DNA of 25,016 nt from URNF01 sp045638005 (GTDB lineage Bacteria > Bacillota > Clostridia > Oscillospirales > Acutalibacteraceae). The notes under the pieces are model-generated. The model was not told the DNA's origin. It was given only the letters and a program-made list of their open reading frames with translations, and searched no databases. The stretch covers positions 1 to 25,016 of the forward strand of contig JAZUAN010000018.1 in the NCBI GenBank assembly GCA_045638005.1, read 5' to 3'. The position numbers and the translations under genes are program-made. Below, in pieces: positions 1-7,412 of the stretch. Numbering within the stretch: position 1 is the stretch's first letter; every line of letters starts with the position of its first letter.

Positions 1-1
1 G

Positions 2-40
2 AAGACCGATCGTGTGGCTGCGCTGAAAGCCGCGCTGTAA
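2..40 (+). CDS. C-terminal end of an unidentified protein
   Basis: The first bases read in one open frame as KTDRVAALKAAL followed by TAA at 38-40, and a rho-independent terminator follows within 30 bases, so this is very likely the end of a real plus-strand gene that starts outside the window. Twelve residues are too few to name the protein. The Ala/Leu/Lys-rich end is helical in character and says nothing about function. Confidence 0.6.
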   Translation, partial: KTDRVAALKAAL

Positions 41-67
41 ACGATAAAAGTGCGAGAATAACTCTAA

Positions 68-98
68 AGCCGCCCGCAGATACTGCGGACGGCTTTTT
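68..98 (+). terminator. Rho-independent terminator after the upstream gene
   Basis: The arms AGCCGCCCGC (68-77) and GCGGACGGCT (85-94) pair with one mismatch around a 7-base loop and run into a T tract at 94-98. It lies 27 bases after the stop codon at 38-40. Confidence 0.85.
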
Positions 99-160
99 AT
101 ATCTATTTTCTATATTGTGCCGAGGTGATATGGAATGCTTATTTTACGGACAAAAAGAAA

Positions 161-204
161 TCGAGTGTCCATTTCCAACATTCAAGTTGGTTATGAACAC
201 TCGA
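161..204 (-). terminator. Terminator of the tRNA-Leu gene
   Basis: An outer stem of TCGAGTGT (161-168) with ACACTCGA (197-204) encloses a second stem of CCAAC (175-179) with GTTGG (186-190). Read on the minus strand it begins right after the encoded CCA of the tRNA and is followed by TTTCTTTTT, which fits intrinsic termination of the tRNA transcript. Confidence 0.75.
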
Positions 205-206
205 TA

Positions 207-290
207 TGGTGCGGGTAACAGGACTTGAACCTGCACGAGGGGCTCACCAGATCCTAAGTCTGGCGCGTCTGCCAATTCCGCCATACCCGC
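207..290 (-). tRNA. tRNA-Leu, anticodon UAG
   Basis: On the minus strand the gene folds as a complete class II tRNA. A 7-bp acceptor stem pairs GCGGGTA (290-284) with TACCCGC (217-211). The anticodon arm is CCAGA–CTTAGGA–TCTGG with anticodon TAG. A long variable arm contains GAG/CTC, and the T arm carries GTTCAAGTC. The discriminator is A at 210, and CCA is encoded at 209-207. The long variable arm and the UAG anticodon identify leucine, reading CUA codons and by wobble other CUN codons. It stands alone between two hairpins rather than in a tRNA cluster. Confidence 0.96.
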
Positions 291-297
291 ATATGTG

Positions 298-325
298 CAG
301 CGTGACCGAAATATCGGTCACGCTG
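298..325. repeat. Perfect 12-bp inverted repeat upstream of tRNA-Leu
   Basis: CAGCGTGACCGA (298-309) and TCGGTCACGCTG (314-325) pair perfectly around the loop AATA. It sits 7 bases upstream of the tRNA 5' end on the minus strand and 47 bases past the end of the rhamnosidase pseudogene. On the plus strand it is followed by GTTTACTT, a poor T tract, and on the minus strand by no T tract. It may be a degenerate terminator of the pseudogene, a processing structure, or a protein site. Confidence 0.6.
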
Positions 326-372
326 TTTACTTATAGCATTTTATAGCATTACGTCATAAATGTCAAGAACCC

Positions 373-1850
373 TCATCGCATCGGTGCAAAAAAAACGTAA
401 CTACCGGCGGCAACCATTTGCGTTTTACCGTCGATACAAATCTCGGTCTCAACCGGTGTTTCGATCTCAAATCGCCAGCCACCCTCAAATTTCCGCCAAC
501 CGGAAACGATCTTGCCATAGCGGGAATCAAACGACACGCGCATCCAATCCAGCCGCTTATCCGGCGTCGGCGCAATGCGTACTTTTTCAAAGCCCGGTGC
601 CAGCGGTGTAATACCGGCGGCTACGCCATAGATCCAATCTGCCACAGCGCCGTAGGCGTAGTGATTAAAGGAGTTCATATCCTTACTCCAAAACCGCCAT
701 CCCGCATCACGCCGTCCCAATGCTCCCACATAGTGGTGGCACCGTTTTTGACCGGATACAGCCAAGAAGGATATTCTTCACGCAAAAGCAGCGAATATGC
801 CAGTTCCACGTGTCCAAAATCACTGAGTGCGTGCAGCAAATACGGCGTACCCACAACCCCCGTCTGCTAATGACCGCAAGTGTTTACCAACGCAGCGAGT
901 GTATCCGCCGCCGCTTGTAGATCTTTTGCTAAACGGAAATGCACCGCGAGCGCACATTCGGTTTGTGTTTTATATTCCGTAAACGTCTCGCCGAATTTTT
1001 TGACAATGTTTTCGTATAACGTTTTGTATGCAGACACATCCTCGCAGAGTGCCTCACCCGCTTTGATAACCAAAGAAGCGGAAGAACTTTTCTACATCGT
1101 AGTTATAGCAAGCGGCTTTGAAAAACACCTGTGCATCGCCTGTCCAACCGATACGTTCATCTCGCTGCGGACAATCGGTAGGAACATCCAAGAAGTTATC
1201 CCGCTGCCCCCACAGAATATTATTGAACAGATGATTTACGAGAGAATTGGAGCAATCAAACGCAATTGTCTGCCTTAAATCGGAATGTACTGCAATCGCG
1301 GTGAAATTCTCCACCTTCGCCTCCCCCGGAAACTGATCCAAACGAATATAACGGAAGCCGAAAAAGGTAAGTAACGGTTTGTATGTATGCTTTCCGTCTG
1401 CACAGGTACAGATATACTTCGCTTTTGCACTGCGGTAGTTTTCGGTATAGAAGTTGCCGTCCTTATCCAACACCTCTGCGTGGGATAATTCAATCATATC
1501 CCCTGCTTTGGCATCCACCGCGATTTGCACATAGACGGTCACATTCTGTCCGAAATCTACCACCACATCACCTTTCGGTGTAGTGAATATCGTTCTCGGC
1601 GCAATATACGCAGTCTCACGGATAGGCTCGCCTTCCTGCGGAACAAGCGCATGCTTATCAGCTTCGCAAGGCACAGCCTTATGAAATTCGGTGGGACAAA
1701 GGTGGTATCCAGCGTTTCACCGTCATAAATGGTAGATGCGCGCACTTCACTTTCGGCAATATCCCAATTTTCATCTGTAAGGATATATCCCTTTACATCA
1801 TCTTCATACACAATTTCCAGCTGCGCAAGCAGGGCGGCAGGTTTTTTCAT
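373..1850 (-). pseudogene. Decayed alpha-L-rhamnosidase (glycoside hydrolase family 78)
   Basis: Fragments in several frames line up with one GH78 enzyme, which removes terminal alpha-L-rhamnose from plant glycans and glycosides. From 1850 downward they give a linker region with LTDENWDIAESEV and STIYDGE. The next fragment (about 1690-1060) carries DFGQN, LTFFGFRYIRLD and the hallmark DCPQRDERIGWTGDAQ. The end of the alpha/alpha barrel and the C-terminal beta domain follow (about 1073-373) with VGTPYLLHALSD, TTMWEHWDG and WSKDMNSFNHYAYGAVADW. Lesions are visible: loss of the N-terminal domains, a frameshift near 1690-1703, an internal deletion with frame change near 1060-1085 that removes most of the catalytic barrel, a TAG at 867-869 in place of a sense codon, and a one-base loss near 690-700. 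No full-length product is possible. The open frame continues a little upstream of 1850 without resembling the family. No promoter or SD was recognised. Confidence 0.9.
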
Positions 1851-2065
1851 GTTTTCACCGTGCCATCTCTCTTTGTCATGAGATAAATAGCTACGGTACC
1901 CCCCTTTTTTCCAACGATCGCGGAAAGGGTGTTTTTTGTTTAAAAAAACAGGTCACATCAAAGCACATATACTTCTTTTAATGCATATTTCAAACGGAAC
2001 GTAGACAAGCGTGTAACAATTTTCCGCCGTGCCGAATACTCTGTACATAGAAAGGTCTGTTTACC

Positions 2066-2314
2066 ATGAAATCTCACCGTTCTCTGAATACCCTTGCCCC
2101 GGGCGAAAAAGGAATCGTAGCAAAACTCTGCTGCAGCGGCAGTATGCGGCGGCGGCTTTTAGATATCGGACTTACTGAAAACACCTGCATAACCTGTCTT
2201 GGACGCAGTCCGGGCGGCGACCCTTCCGCCTATCTCATCCGCGGCGCCGTTATTGCTATCCGCAACAGCGATGCCGCAAGTATCCTCATTAACAAAACGG
2301 AAAGAGGTGTTTGA
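2066..2314 (+). CDS. feoA: FeoA-family ferrous iron transport protein
   Basis: The product is an 82-residue cytoplasmic SH3-like protein of the FeoA family, which assists the FeoB iron(II) channel by an incompletely known mechanism. The family pattern is visible: LAPGEKGIVAKL near residues 10-21, MRRRLLDIGLTENTCI near 27-42, and a C-terminal AYLIRGAVIAIRNSDAASI strand region. The start is ATG 2066 with AGAAAGG at 2049-2055. Its TGA (2312-2314) is one base before the feoB start, so the two are translated from one mRNA. No clear promoter or Fur-type operator could be read in the 215 bases upstream, which contain only short A/T and C/T runs. Confidence 0.93.
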   Translation: MKSHRSLNTLAPGEKGIVAKLCCSGSMRRRLLDIGLTENTCITCLGRSPGGDPSAYLIRGAVIAIRNSDAASILINKTERGV

Positions 2315-2315
2315 A

Positions 2316-4445
2316 ATGGGACTTACCAATCGCTCGGTGGGGCGACATGCTACTGACACCGCTTTCTCCATACAAAAGCATTCCCCGACAGATAAGGTGA
2401 TTGCTCTTGCAGGCAATCCGAACGTCGGCAAAAGCACTGTTTTCAACGGACTTACCGGCATGCACCAACACACCGGAAACTGGCCCGGCAAGACGGTCAG
2501 CAACGCGCAGGGATATTATGAAACCGAAGCACAACGCTACATACTGGTGGATATCCCCGGTACATATTCGCTAATGGCGCATTCCGCCGAAGAAGAAGTA
2601 GCGAGAGATTTTATCTGTTTCGGTGAACCTGATGCCGTTATCGTTGTATGTGATGCCACTTGTCTCGAACGCAATTTAAACCTTGTCTTACAAACCATGG
2701 AGATCGCTGACAAGGTTATCGTTTGTGTCAATCTGATGGATGAAGCCAAACGACATAATATCCATATCGATACAAAACAGTTGTCAAAGCAGCTGGGGAT
2801 ACCCGTTGTGGGCATTACTGCACGCGATAAAAGCGATCTGCAAAAGCTCATGCAAATCGCAGAGAATATTTTAGGTGACAAGCCGATAAACTTTACAGTC
2901 GAATATCCACCTAAAATCGAAGAGAGCATTGCTACCATCGTCCCCTCTCTATATGAACGGTGCGGAAAACGACGCAGTCGGTGGCTTGCGCTGAAGTTGT
3001 TAGAAGATGACACACAACTACACAGCGAGATTGTGACATATTACGGTGAAGAACTATTCAACTCCTCCGACCTGCAACAGCGCATAAATACAGCAAAAAG
3101 CTTATTAAAAAAAGCCGACATAGATACGGAAACACTTAAAGATCAAGTAGTATCCACCCTAGTCGGCAAAGCGGAAGATATTTGCAAAAGCGTGGTTAGC
3201 TATGGCGCATACACCGCAAAAGACCACGAACTTGATCGCCTGCTCACCAGCCGCGCAACCGGATATCCCATCATGATTGTACTGCTAGCGGTGGTATTTT
3301 GGATTACGATTACCGGTGCTAACTACCCCTCGCAATTGCTTTCCGACGGACTTTTTTGGGTACAGGATAGTTTGACAGATCTTTTCAACGCTTTAAATGC
3401 TCCCGCATGGTTGCACGGTGCACTGGTTTTGGGGGTGTACCGAGTATTGGCTTGGGTAGTATCGGTGATGTTACCGCCAATGGCCATCTTCTTCCCGCTT
3501 TTCACCTTGTTAGAAGATGCGGGGTACCTCCCCCGCATCGCTTACAATCTCGATAAGCCTTTCCAAAAATGCTGCGCATGCGGCAAGCAGGCGCTTACCA
3601 TGTGTATGGGATTTGGTTGTAACGCGGCGGGTGTCGTCGGCTGCCGCATCATCGATTCCCCCAGAGAACGGTTGCTTGCCATCCTCACCAACAGTTTTGT
3701 GCCTTGTAACGGCAGATTTCCGACACTTATCGCGCTGCTGACTATGTTTTTAATAGGTGCAAATGGAGGTTTTTTCTCTTCTTTGTGGTCATCTTTGCTG
3801 CTGACGGCGGTTATTTTACTGGGGATTTTTGCCACATTCGGCGTGACAAAACTATTATCAAAAACCATTTTGAAAGGGGTACCTTCCTCATTCACGCTGG
3901 AGTTGCCCCCTTTTCGTCGCCCACAGATCGGCAAGGTGATATGGCGATCCCTGTGGGACAGAACAGTTTTTGTTTTAGGACGCGCGGTCGCGGTGGCAGC
4001 ACCGGCAGGTCTTATCATCTGGTTAATGGCAAACGTGCAAGTTGGCGGCGCAAGCCTTTTACAAATCAGTGCCGATTTTCTGGACCCGTTCGCACGGTTG
4101 ATGGGGCTAGACGGTGTGATCTTCATTGCTTTTATACTCGGATTTCCCGCAAACGAGATCGTGATGCCGATCATCATCATGGCATATATGGCAAGCGGTA
4201 CTTTGATTGATATGAGCGATCTTGCCGCGATGAAGCAACTATTTCTCGACAACGGCTGGACACCGTTTACCGCAATCAGCGTCATGTTGTTTTCACTCTT
4301 TCATTGGCCGTGTTCTACCACGCTCATCACCATCAAAAAAGAAACCGGCAGCATGAAATGGACCGCTCTCGCCGCCGCGCTGCCAACCTGTATCGGCATT
4401 GTGGTTTGCATGTTGTTTACGGCTATAACAAAACTGTTTATATGA
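2316..4445 (+). CDS. feoB: Ferrous iron transporter FeoB (GTPase and membrane permease)
   Basis: This 709-residue inner-membrane protein imports Fe(II). The N-terminal G domain has G1 GNPNVGKST (33-41), the family switch-I stretch HTGNWPGKTV (52-61), G3 DIPG (79-82) and G4 NLMD (139-142). A helical spacer follows, and the membrane part begins near residue 322. The two 'gate' repeats are CCACGKQALTMCMGFGCN (from 419) and FVPCNGRFPTL. The first has three closely spaced Cys and lacks the Pro usual after GCN, a pattern I associate with clostridial FeoB. The start ATG 2316 is preferred over an in-frame ATG at 2199 because that one lies inside feoA, while 2316 has AAAGAGG just upstream and matches family length. 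No feoC-like gene follows; a terminator comes directly after. Confidence 0.96.
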   Translation: MGLTNRSVGRHATDTAFSIQKHSPTDKVIALAGNPNVGKSTVFNGLTGMHQHTGNWPGKTVSNAQGYYETEAQRYILVDIPGTYSLMAHSAEEEVARDFICFGEPDAVIVVCDATCLERNLNLVLQTMEIADKVIVCVNLMDEAKRHNIHIDTKQLSKQLGIPVVGITARDKSDLQKLMQIAENILGDKPINFTVEYPPKIEESIATIVPSLYERCGKRRSRWLALKLLEDDTQLHSEIVTYYGEELFNSSDLQQRINTAKSLLKKADIDTETLKDQVVSTLVGKAEDICKSVVSYGAYTAKDHELDRLLTSRATGYPIMIVLLAVVFWITITGANYPSQLLSDGLFWVQDSLTDLFNALNAPAWLHGALVLGVYRVLAWVVSVMLPPMAIFFPLFTLLEDAGYLPRIAYNLDKPFQKCCACGKQALTMCMGFGCNAAGVVGCRIIDSPRERLLAILTNSFVPCNGRFPTLIALLTMFLIGANGGFFSSLWSSLLLTAVILLGIFATFGVTKLLSKTILKGVPSSFTLELPPFRRPQIGKVIWRSLWDRTVFVLGRAVAVAAPAGLIIWLMANVQVGGASLLQISADFLDPFARLMGLDGVIFIAFILGFPANEIVMPIIIMAYMASGTLIDMSDLAAMKQLFLDNGWTPFTAISVMLFSLFHWPCSTTLITIKKETGSMKWTALAAALPTCIGIVVCMLFTAITKLFI

Positions 4446-4451
4446 GAAAAA

Positions 4452-4475
4452 GGCCGCCCCCGGGCGGTCTTTTTT
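4452..4475 (+). terminator. Terminator of feoAB
   Basis: GGCCGCCC (4452-4459) pairs with GGGCGGTC (4462-4469), including one G-T pair, and is followed by six Ts at 4470-4475. It begins 7 bases after the feoB stop. Confidence 0.9.
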
Positions 4476-4520
4476 ACTTACAAATACCAATAAAAAACAA
4501 TATCCTTTTCTTGACATATG

Positions 4521-4529
4521 TGGTACAAT
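4521..4529 (+). promoter_or_regulatory. Extended -10 promoter for the DUF3810-type gene
   Basis: TGGTACAAT (TG-n-TACAAT, -10 hexamer 4524-4529) lies 30 bases before the start codon and just past the feoB terminator. A TTGACA at 4511-4516 is only 7 bases from the -10 and cannot serve as its -35, so an extended -10 promoter is the better reading. Confidence 0.55.
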
Positions 4530-4558
4530 TAAAAGAGAACATACAAAGGAGTATTTCC

Positions 4559-5683
4559 ATGAAAAAACGCGAAAGAAAGCCTTCCGCCTTATGGTTGAAA
4601 TGGGTATGCTGCTTAATGCCGCTCGTATTGGCTGCGACTTTATACTTTCTATTGCCACTGCTGCCGGCGACCTTCACTGAATATGTTATCACCCGCGGTA
4701 TATTTCGAGTCATTTCCTTGCCTCTTAATTGGCTGGTATCAATTTTTCCTTTCTCGGTAACCGAAATGGTTGTGATACTGTGTATCCCGGCGATTTTAAC
4801 GCTGCTTAGTGTCTTTATTTACCGCCTTATTCGCCGCGAGGACCGCAAACAGATAGCCGAAAAAGGTGTGCGATTTGTATGTTTTTGCTTATCCTTGGCA
4901 GCACTGCTGTATATGATCATGCACGGTGCAAACTACAATCGCTTATCGGTCGGCGAGTTGATGAATTTTAATGACAGCGAATATGATGCGGCGTTTTTGA
5001 AAGCTGTTACTGCTGATCTGGCAAAAAAAGCCTCTGCAACACGTGAACTGGTTGCAGAGGATGAAGATGGTTATATGGTCTTATCGACTACTATGTCGGA
5101 AGCATTATTACATACGGATAATTGCTATGATAATCTGCGTGAAGAATATCCCTTCCTATTCAGCGGCACATGGCGGGTAAAGCCGGTGATGCTGTCCCCC
5201 TATTGGTCTTATACCGGCATTACCGGTATGTATTGCCCCTGGCTTGGAGAAAGCAACATCAACACAGACGTTGCAGACAGTGAGATCCCACACACCGCTG
5301 CGCATGAGGTTGCACACACCATGGGGTTTTCGCGTGAAGATGCTTGCAATTTCATAGCGTATCTCGGCTGTATCACAAGTGATAATCCCGACTACGTATA
5401 TTCCGGATACTTAAGCGCCTACATACACTGTTCAAACGCTTTGTACAACCATAACAAAAAAGCCGGAAAAGCAGCAGCCGCCCTCTGTTCAGATGCTGTC
5501 AAGCGCGATTTAAAACAGCGCAACAGTTATTGGAAAGGATTTGAGGGCGAAGTTATGGATACCTCCACCGATTTTAATGACACTTTTATCAAGGTGAACG
5601 GTGTCGAAAGCGGTGTACTCAATTATAGCGAAGTGGTATCGCTTATTCTGCGGTATTATGACACCCACTCGCTGCTTGGATAA
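4559..5683 (+). CDS. DUF3810-type membrane protein with HExxH zinc-protease motif
   Basis: The product has 374 residues. Three hydrophobic segments are visible at about 17-35, 68-92 and 104-121, followed by a large soluble domain. That domain carries HEVAH (249-253) and SREDACNFIAYL (258-269). The pair resembles the HExxH plus downstream Glu of gluzincin metallopeptidases and matches the DUF3810 family, whose substrate and role I do not know. The start ATG 4559 has AAAGGAG at 4545-4551 and gives a basic cytoplasmic N-terminus before the first membrane segment; the frame also stays open upstream into feoB, which is not meaningful. It is monocistronic, behind its own promoter, and converges on the HPr-like gene. 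Confidence 0.8.
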   Translation: MKKRERKPSALWLKWVCCLMPLVLAATLYFLLPLLPATFTEYVITRGIFRVISLPLNWLVSIFPFSVTEMVVILCIPAILTLLSVFIYRLIRREDRKQIAEKGVRFVCFCLSLAALLYMIMHGANYNRLSVGELMNFNDSEYDAAFLKAVTADLAKKASATRELVAEDEDGYMVLSTTMSEALLHTDNCYDNLREEYPFLFSGTWRVKPVMLSPYWSYTGITGMYCPWLGESNINTDVADSEIPHTAAHEVAHTMGFSREDACNFIAYLGCITSDNPDYVYSGYLSAYIHCSNALYNHNKKAGKAAAALCSDAVKRDLKQRNSYWKGFEGEVMDTSTDFNDTFIKVNGVESGVLNYSEVVSLILRYYDTHSLLG

Positions 5684-5689
5684 AAACGT

Positions 5690-5721
5690 TTGCATCGTTT
5701 ATTCCACGATAAACGGTGCAA
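5690..5721 (-). terminator. Terminator of the HPr-like gene
   Basis: TTGCATCGTTTAT (5690-5702) pairs with ATAAACGGTGCAA (5709-5721) over 13 bp with one G-T pair. Read on the minus strand it overlaps the stop codon of the HPr-like gene and continues into ACGTTTTTATCC. It also lies 7 bases after the stop of the convergent DUF3810-type gene, but it has no T tract in that direction. Confidence 0.65.
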
Positions 5722-5938
5722 GTGTTTGAGCAAACCGTTCAATCGCCGCGGGATCACCTTTTTCAACGGATACCTCCATCGGCGTGGACAGATCCATACT
5801 CAGCACACCGATAATGGATTTTGCGTGCACCACCGTGTTGCCGGCGGCGAGTTCGATATTGAATTCCTGCGCACCACAGATGTGTACAAACTGCTTTGCT
5901 TGCTCTAACGTGTGTAAAATAATAGTAGTTTTGTACAT
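5699..5938 (-). CDS. HPr-like protein lacking the phosphorylatable histidine
   Basis: This 79-residue protein resembles HPr, the phosphocarrier of the PTS sugar system. The central HPr signature is preserved as HAKSIIGVLSMDL (38-50), with Ser41 at the place of the regulatory Ser46, and the C-terminal helix GDPAAIERFAQTL (61-73) is also typical. The N-terminal active-site loop normally containing GxHARPA is replaced by HTLEQAKQF (9-17), so the residue that takes phosphate from enzyme I is absent. It is therefore unlikely to be a PTS carrier; a regulatory or orphan role is inference only. Start 5938 has AGAAAGGG upstream, whereas an in-frame ATG at 6001 would lie inside the promoter. It is divergent from mtaB. 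Confidence 0.8.
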   Translation of the reverse strand: MYKTTIILHTLEQAKQFVHICGAQEFNIELAAGNTVVHAKSIIGVLSMDLSTPMEVSVEKGDPAAIERFAQTLAPFIVE

Positions 5939-5972
5939 AAAAAATAACCCTTTCTTGGTTTTCGTGGGTAAT

Positions 5973-6001
5973 AGTATACTATATTTTTCCACTAAAATCA
6001 A
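5973..6001 (-). promoter_or_regulatory. Promoter of the HPr-like gene
   Basis: On the minus strand TTGATT (6001-5996), a 17-base spacer and TATACT (5978-5973) form a near-consensus vegetative promoter 35 bases before the start codon. Confidence 0.8.
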
Positions 6002-6002
6002 G

Positions 6003-6016
6003 AATATTGCAATATT
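6003..6016. promoter_or_regulatory. Perfect 14-bp palindrome between divergent promoters
   Basis: AATATTGCAATATT is fully self-complementary. It covers the -35 of mtaB (6007-6012) and begins one base from the -35 of the HPr-like gene (5996-6001). Its position suits an operator acting on both genes, but the sequence is AT-rich and could be a chance palindrome. No regulator is recognised nearby. Confidence 0.4.
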
Positions 6017-6035
6017 TCAAGTGTTTTAGTATAAT
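6007..6035 (+). promoter_or_regulatory. Promoter of mtaB
   Basis: TTGCAA (6007-6012), a 17-base spacer and a consensus TATAAT (6030-6035) lie 33 bases before the mtaB start. Confidence 0.85.
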
Positions 6036-6068
6036 ATTTTTGCTATTTTTGTGCAAAGGACAGAAAAT

Positions 6069-7364
6069 ATGAGAGCATCTTTTTTTACTTTGGGCTGTAA
6101 GGTCAATCAATATGAAACAGAAGCTATGCGCCGCCTTTTGGACGGTCATGGCTTTGATACCGCAGAATGGTCACCCGGACAAGCGGAAAATACTGATATC
6201 ATCGTTATTAATTCCTGCACCGTCACCGCAGAATCCGACCGCAAACTGCGGCAATTATTGAACCGTGCGCGCAGAGAACAACCCGACGCTATTATCGTAC
6301 TGACCGGCTGCATGCCGCAGGCGTTTCCTAAAGAAGCAACCGCGTTAGAAACAGCGGATATTGTTCTCGGAAATGCCGCAAGGCGACAACTACCGACACA
6401 TATTGAGCGGTATCTCACTTCGTATCAGCGTATCGTGGAGATTACTCCCCACGGAAAAGAATTTGAGGAAAGTCCTATTGCTACCTTTGAAGAACATACT
6501 CGTGCTTTTGTAAAGATTGAAGACGGTTGTAACCGTTTTTGCACCTATTGTATTATCCCCTACGCCCGCGGTAGGGTGCGTTCCCGTTCACTGGACGATT
6601 TGCATAAAGAGGTCACAAAGCTCGCGGAAAACGGCTATAAAGAGATCGTACTGGTTGGTATTAATCTCACCGCATTTGGGCAAGATACCGGTCTCACTAT
6701 TGCCGATGCGGTTGAAACGGTGTGCAGTATTGACGGTATTGAACGGGTACGTCTCGGCTCTATTGAGCCCGACCACCTCACCCCTGCCATTCTCGACCGT
6801 TTGGCAGCGCAAAAAAAGCTGTGTCCGCAATTCCATCTTGCATTACAAAGCGGTTGTGACGCGACCCTCAAGCGTATGCGCCGACCGTATACGTGCAGTG
6901 AATATGCCGCCCTCTGTGATGAACTGCGAAAGCATTTTCCCGGATGCGCTATCACTACCGATTTTATGGTGGGATTTCCGGGAGAAACCGATGAGGAATT
7001 TGCTGAATCTCTTGCCTTTGTAGAAAAAATGAAGCTCGCCAGGGTGCATATTTTCGCCTATTCCCGCCGCCCCGGCACACCCGCTGCAAAAGCATCGGAT
7101 CAAGTAATGAACCGCATCAAATCTGCGCGCAGCAAAACCGCTGCCGATGCTTGCAAAGATTTGCAGCAACAGTTCGCCACCTCTAAGATCGGTACTAAAA
7201 CGCAGGTGCTGTTGGAAACACCGATGAATGACAATACTGTATACGGATATACCCCCGAATATGTAGGTGTATTTGTAAGAACAAACACACCTGCCGGCAA
7301 TATTGTTTCGGTACGTATCACCGATGCAAAAGACGGTGAATGTTACGGAGAAGAAATTGAATAA
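6069..7364 (+). CDS. mtaB: tRNA (N6-threonylcarbamoyladenosine37-C2)-methylthiotransferase MtaB
   Basis: The 431-residue radical-SAM enzyme adds a methylthio group to t6A37 of tRNAs reading ANN codons, using two iron-sulfur clusters. The N-terminal UPF0004 domain shows Cys10 in TLGCKVNQYE, Cys50 in NSCTVT and Cys81 in TGCMPQ. The radical-SAM core has GCNRFCTYC with Cys154, Cys158 and Cys161, followed by IIPYARGRVRSR. A C-terminal TRAM-like part ends the protein. NQYET near the N-terminus and the overall length fit MtaB (YqeV) rather than MiaB or RimO. ATG 6069 has AAAGGA 9 bases upstream; a GTG at 6051 is in frame but lies before that SD. The gene has its own promoter and ends at a bidirectional terminator. 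Confidence 0.95.
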   Translation: MRASFFTLGCKVNQYETEAMRRLLDGHGFDTAEWSPGQAENTDIIVINSCTVTAESDRKLRQLLNRARREQPDAIIVLTGCMPQAFPKEATALETADIVLGNAARRQLPTHIERYLTSYQRIVEITPHGKEFEESPIATFEEHTRAFVKIEDGCNRFCTYCIIPYARGRVRSRSLDDLHKEVTKLAENGYKEIVLVGINLTAFGQDTGLTIADAVETVCSIDGIERVRLGSIEPDHLTPAILDRLAAQKKLCPQFHLALQSGCDATLKRMRRPYTCSEYAALCDELRKHFPGCAITTDFMVGFPGETDEEFAESLAFVEKMKLARVHIFAYSRRPGTPAAKASDQVMNRIKSARSKTAADACKDLQQQFATSKIGTKTQVLLETPMNDNTVYGYTPEYVGVFVRTNTPAGNIVSVRITDAKDGECYGEEIE

Positions 7365-7370
7365 CACGCA

Positions 7371-7404
7371 AAAAACGGCTGTTCCGATCGGAACAGCCGT
7401 TTTT
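7371..7404. terminator. Bidirectional terminator between mtaB and groL
   Basis: AAAAACGGCTGTTCC (7371-7385) and GGAACAGCCGTTTTT (7390-7404) pair perfectly around GATC. With A tract and T tract on either side it can stop transcription from both convergent genes. Confidence 0.95.
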
Positions 7405-7412
7405 CAATATTC

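Noticed and set aside
1880..2065. Fur-type operator or promoter for feoAB
   Set aside because: No convincing inverted repeat or -35/-10 pair could be read; the best -10-like string has no partner at a normal distance.
2199..2315. Upstream in-frame start for feoB
   Set aside because: It overlaps feoA in another frame and has no SD; ATG 2316 has a good SD and gives the family N-terminus.
4511..4516. TTGACA as -35 box of the DUF3810-type gene
   Set aside because: It is only 7 bases from the -10 TACAAT, and no -10 is found 16-18 bases beyond it.
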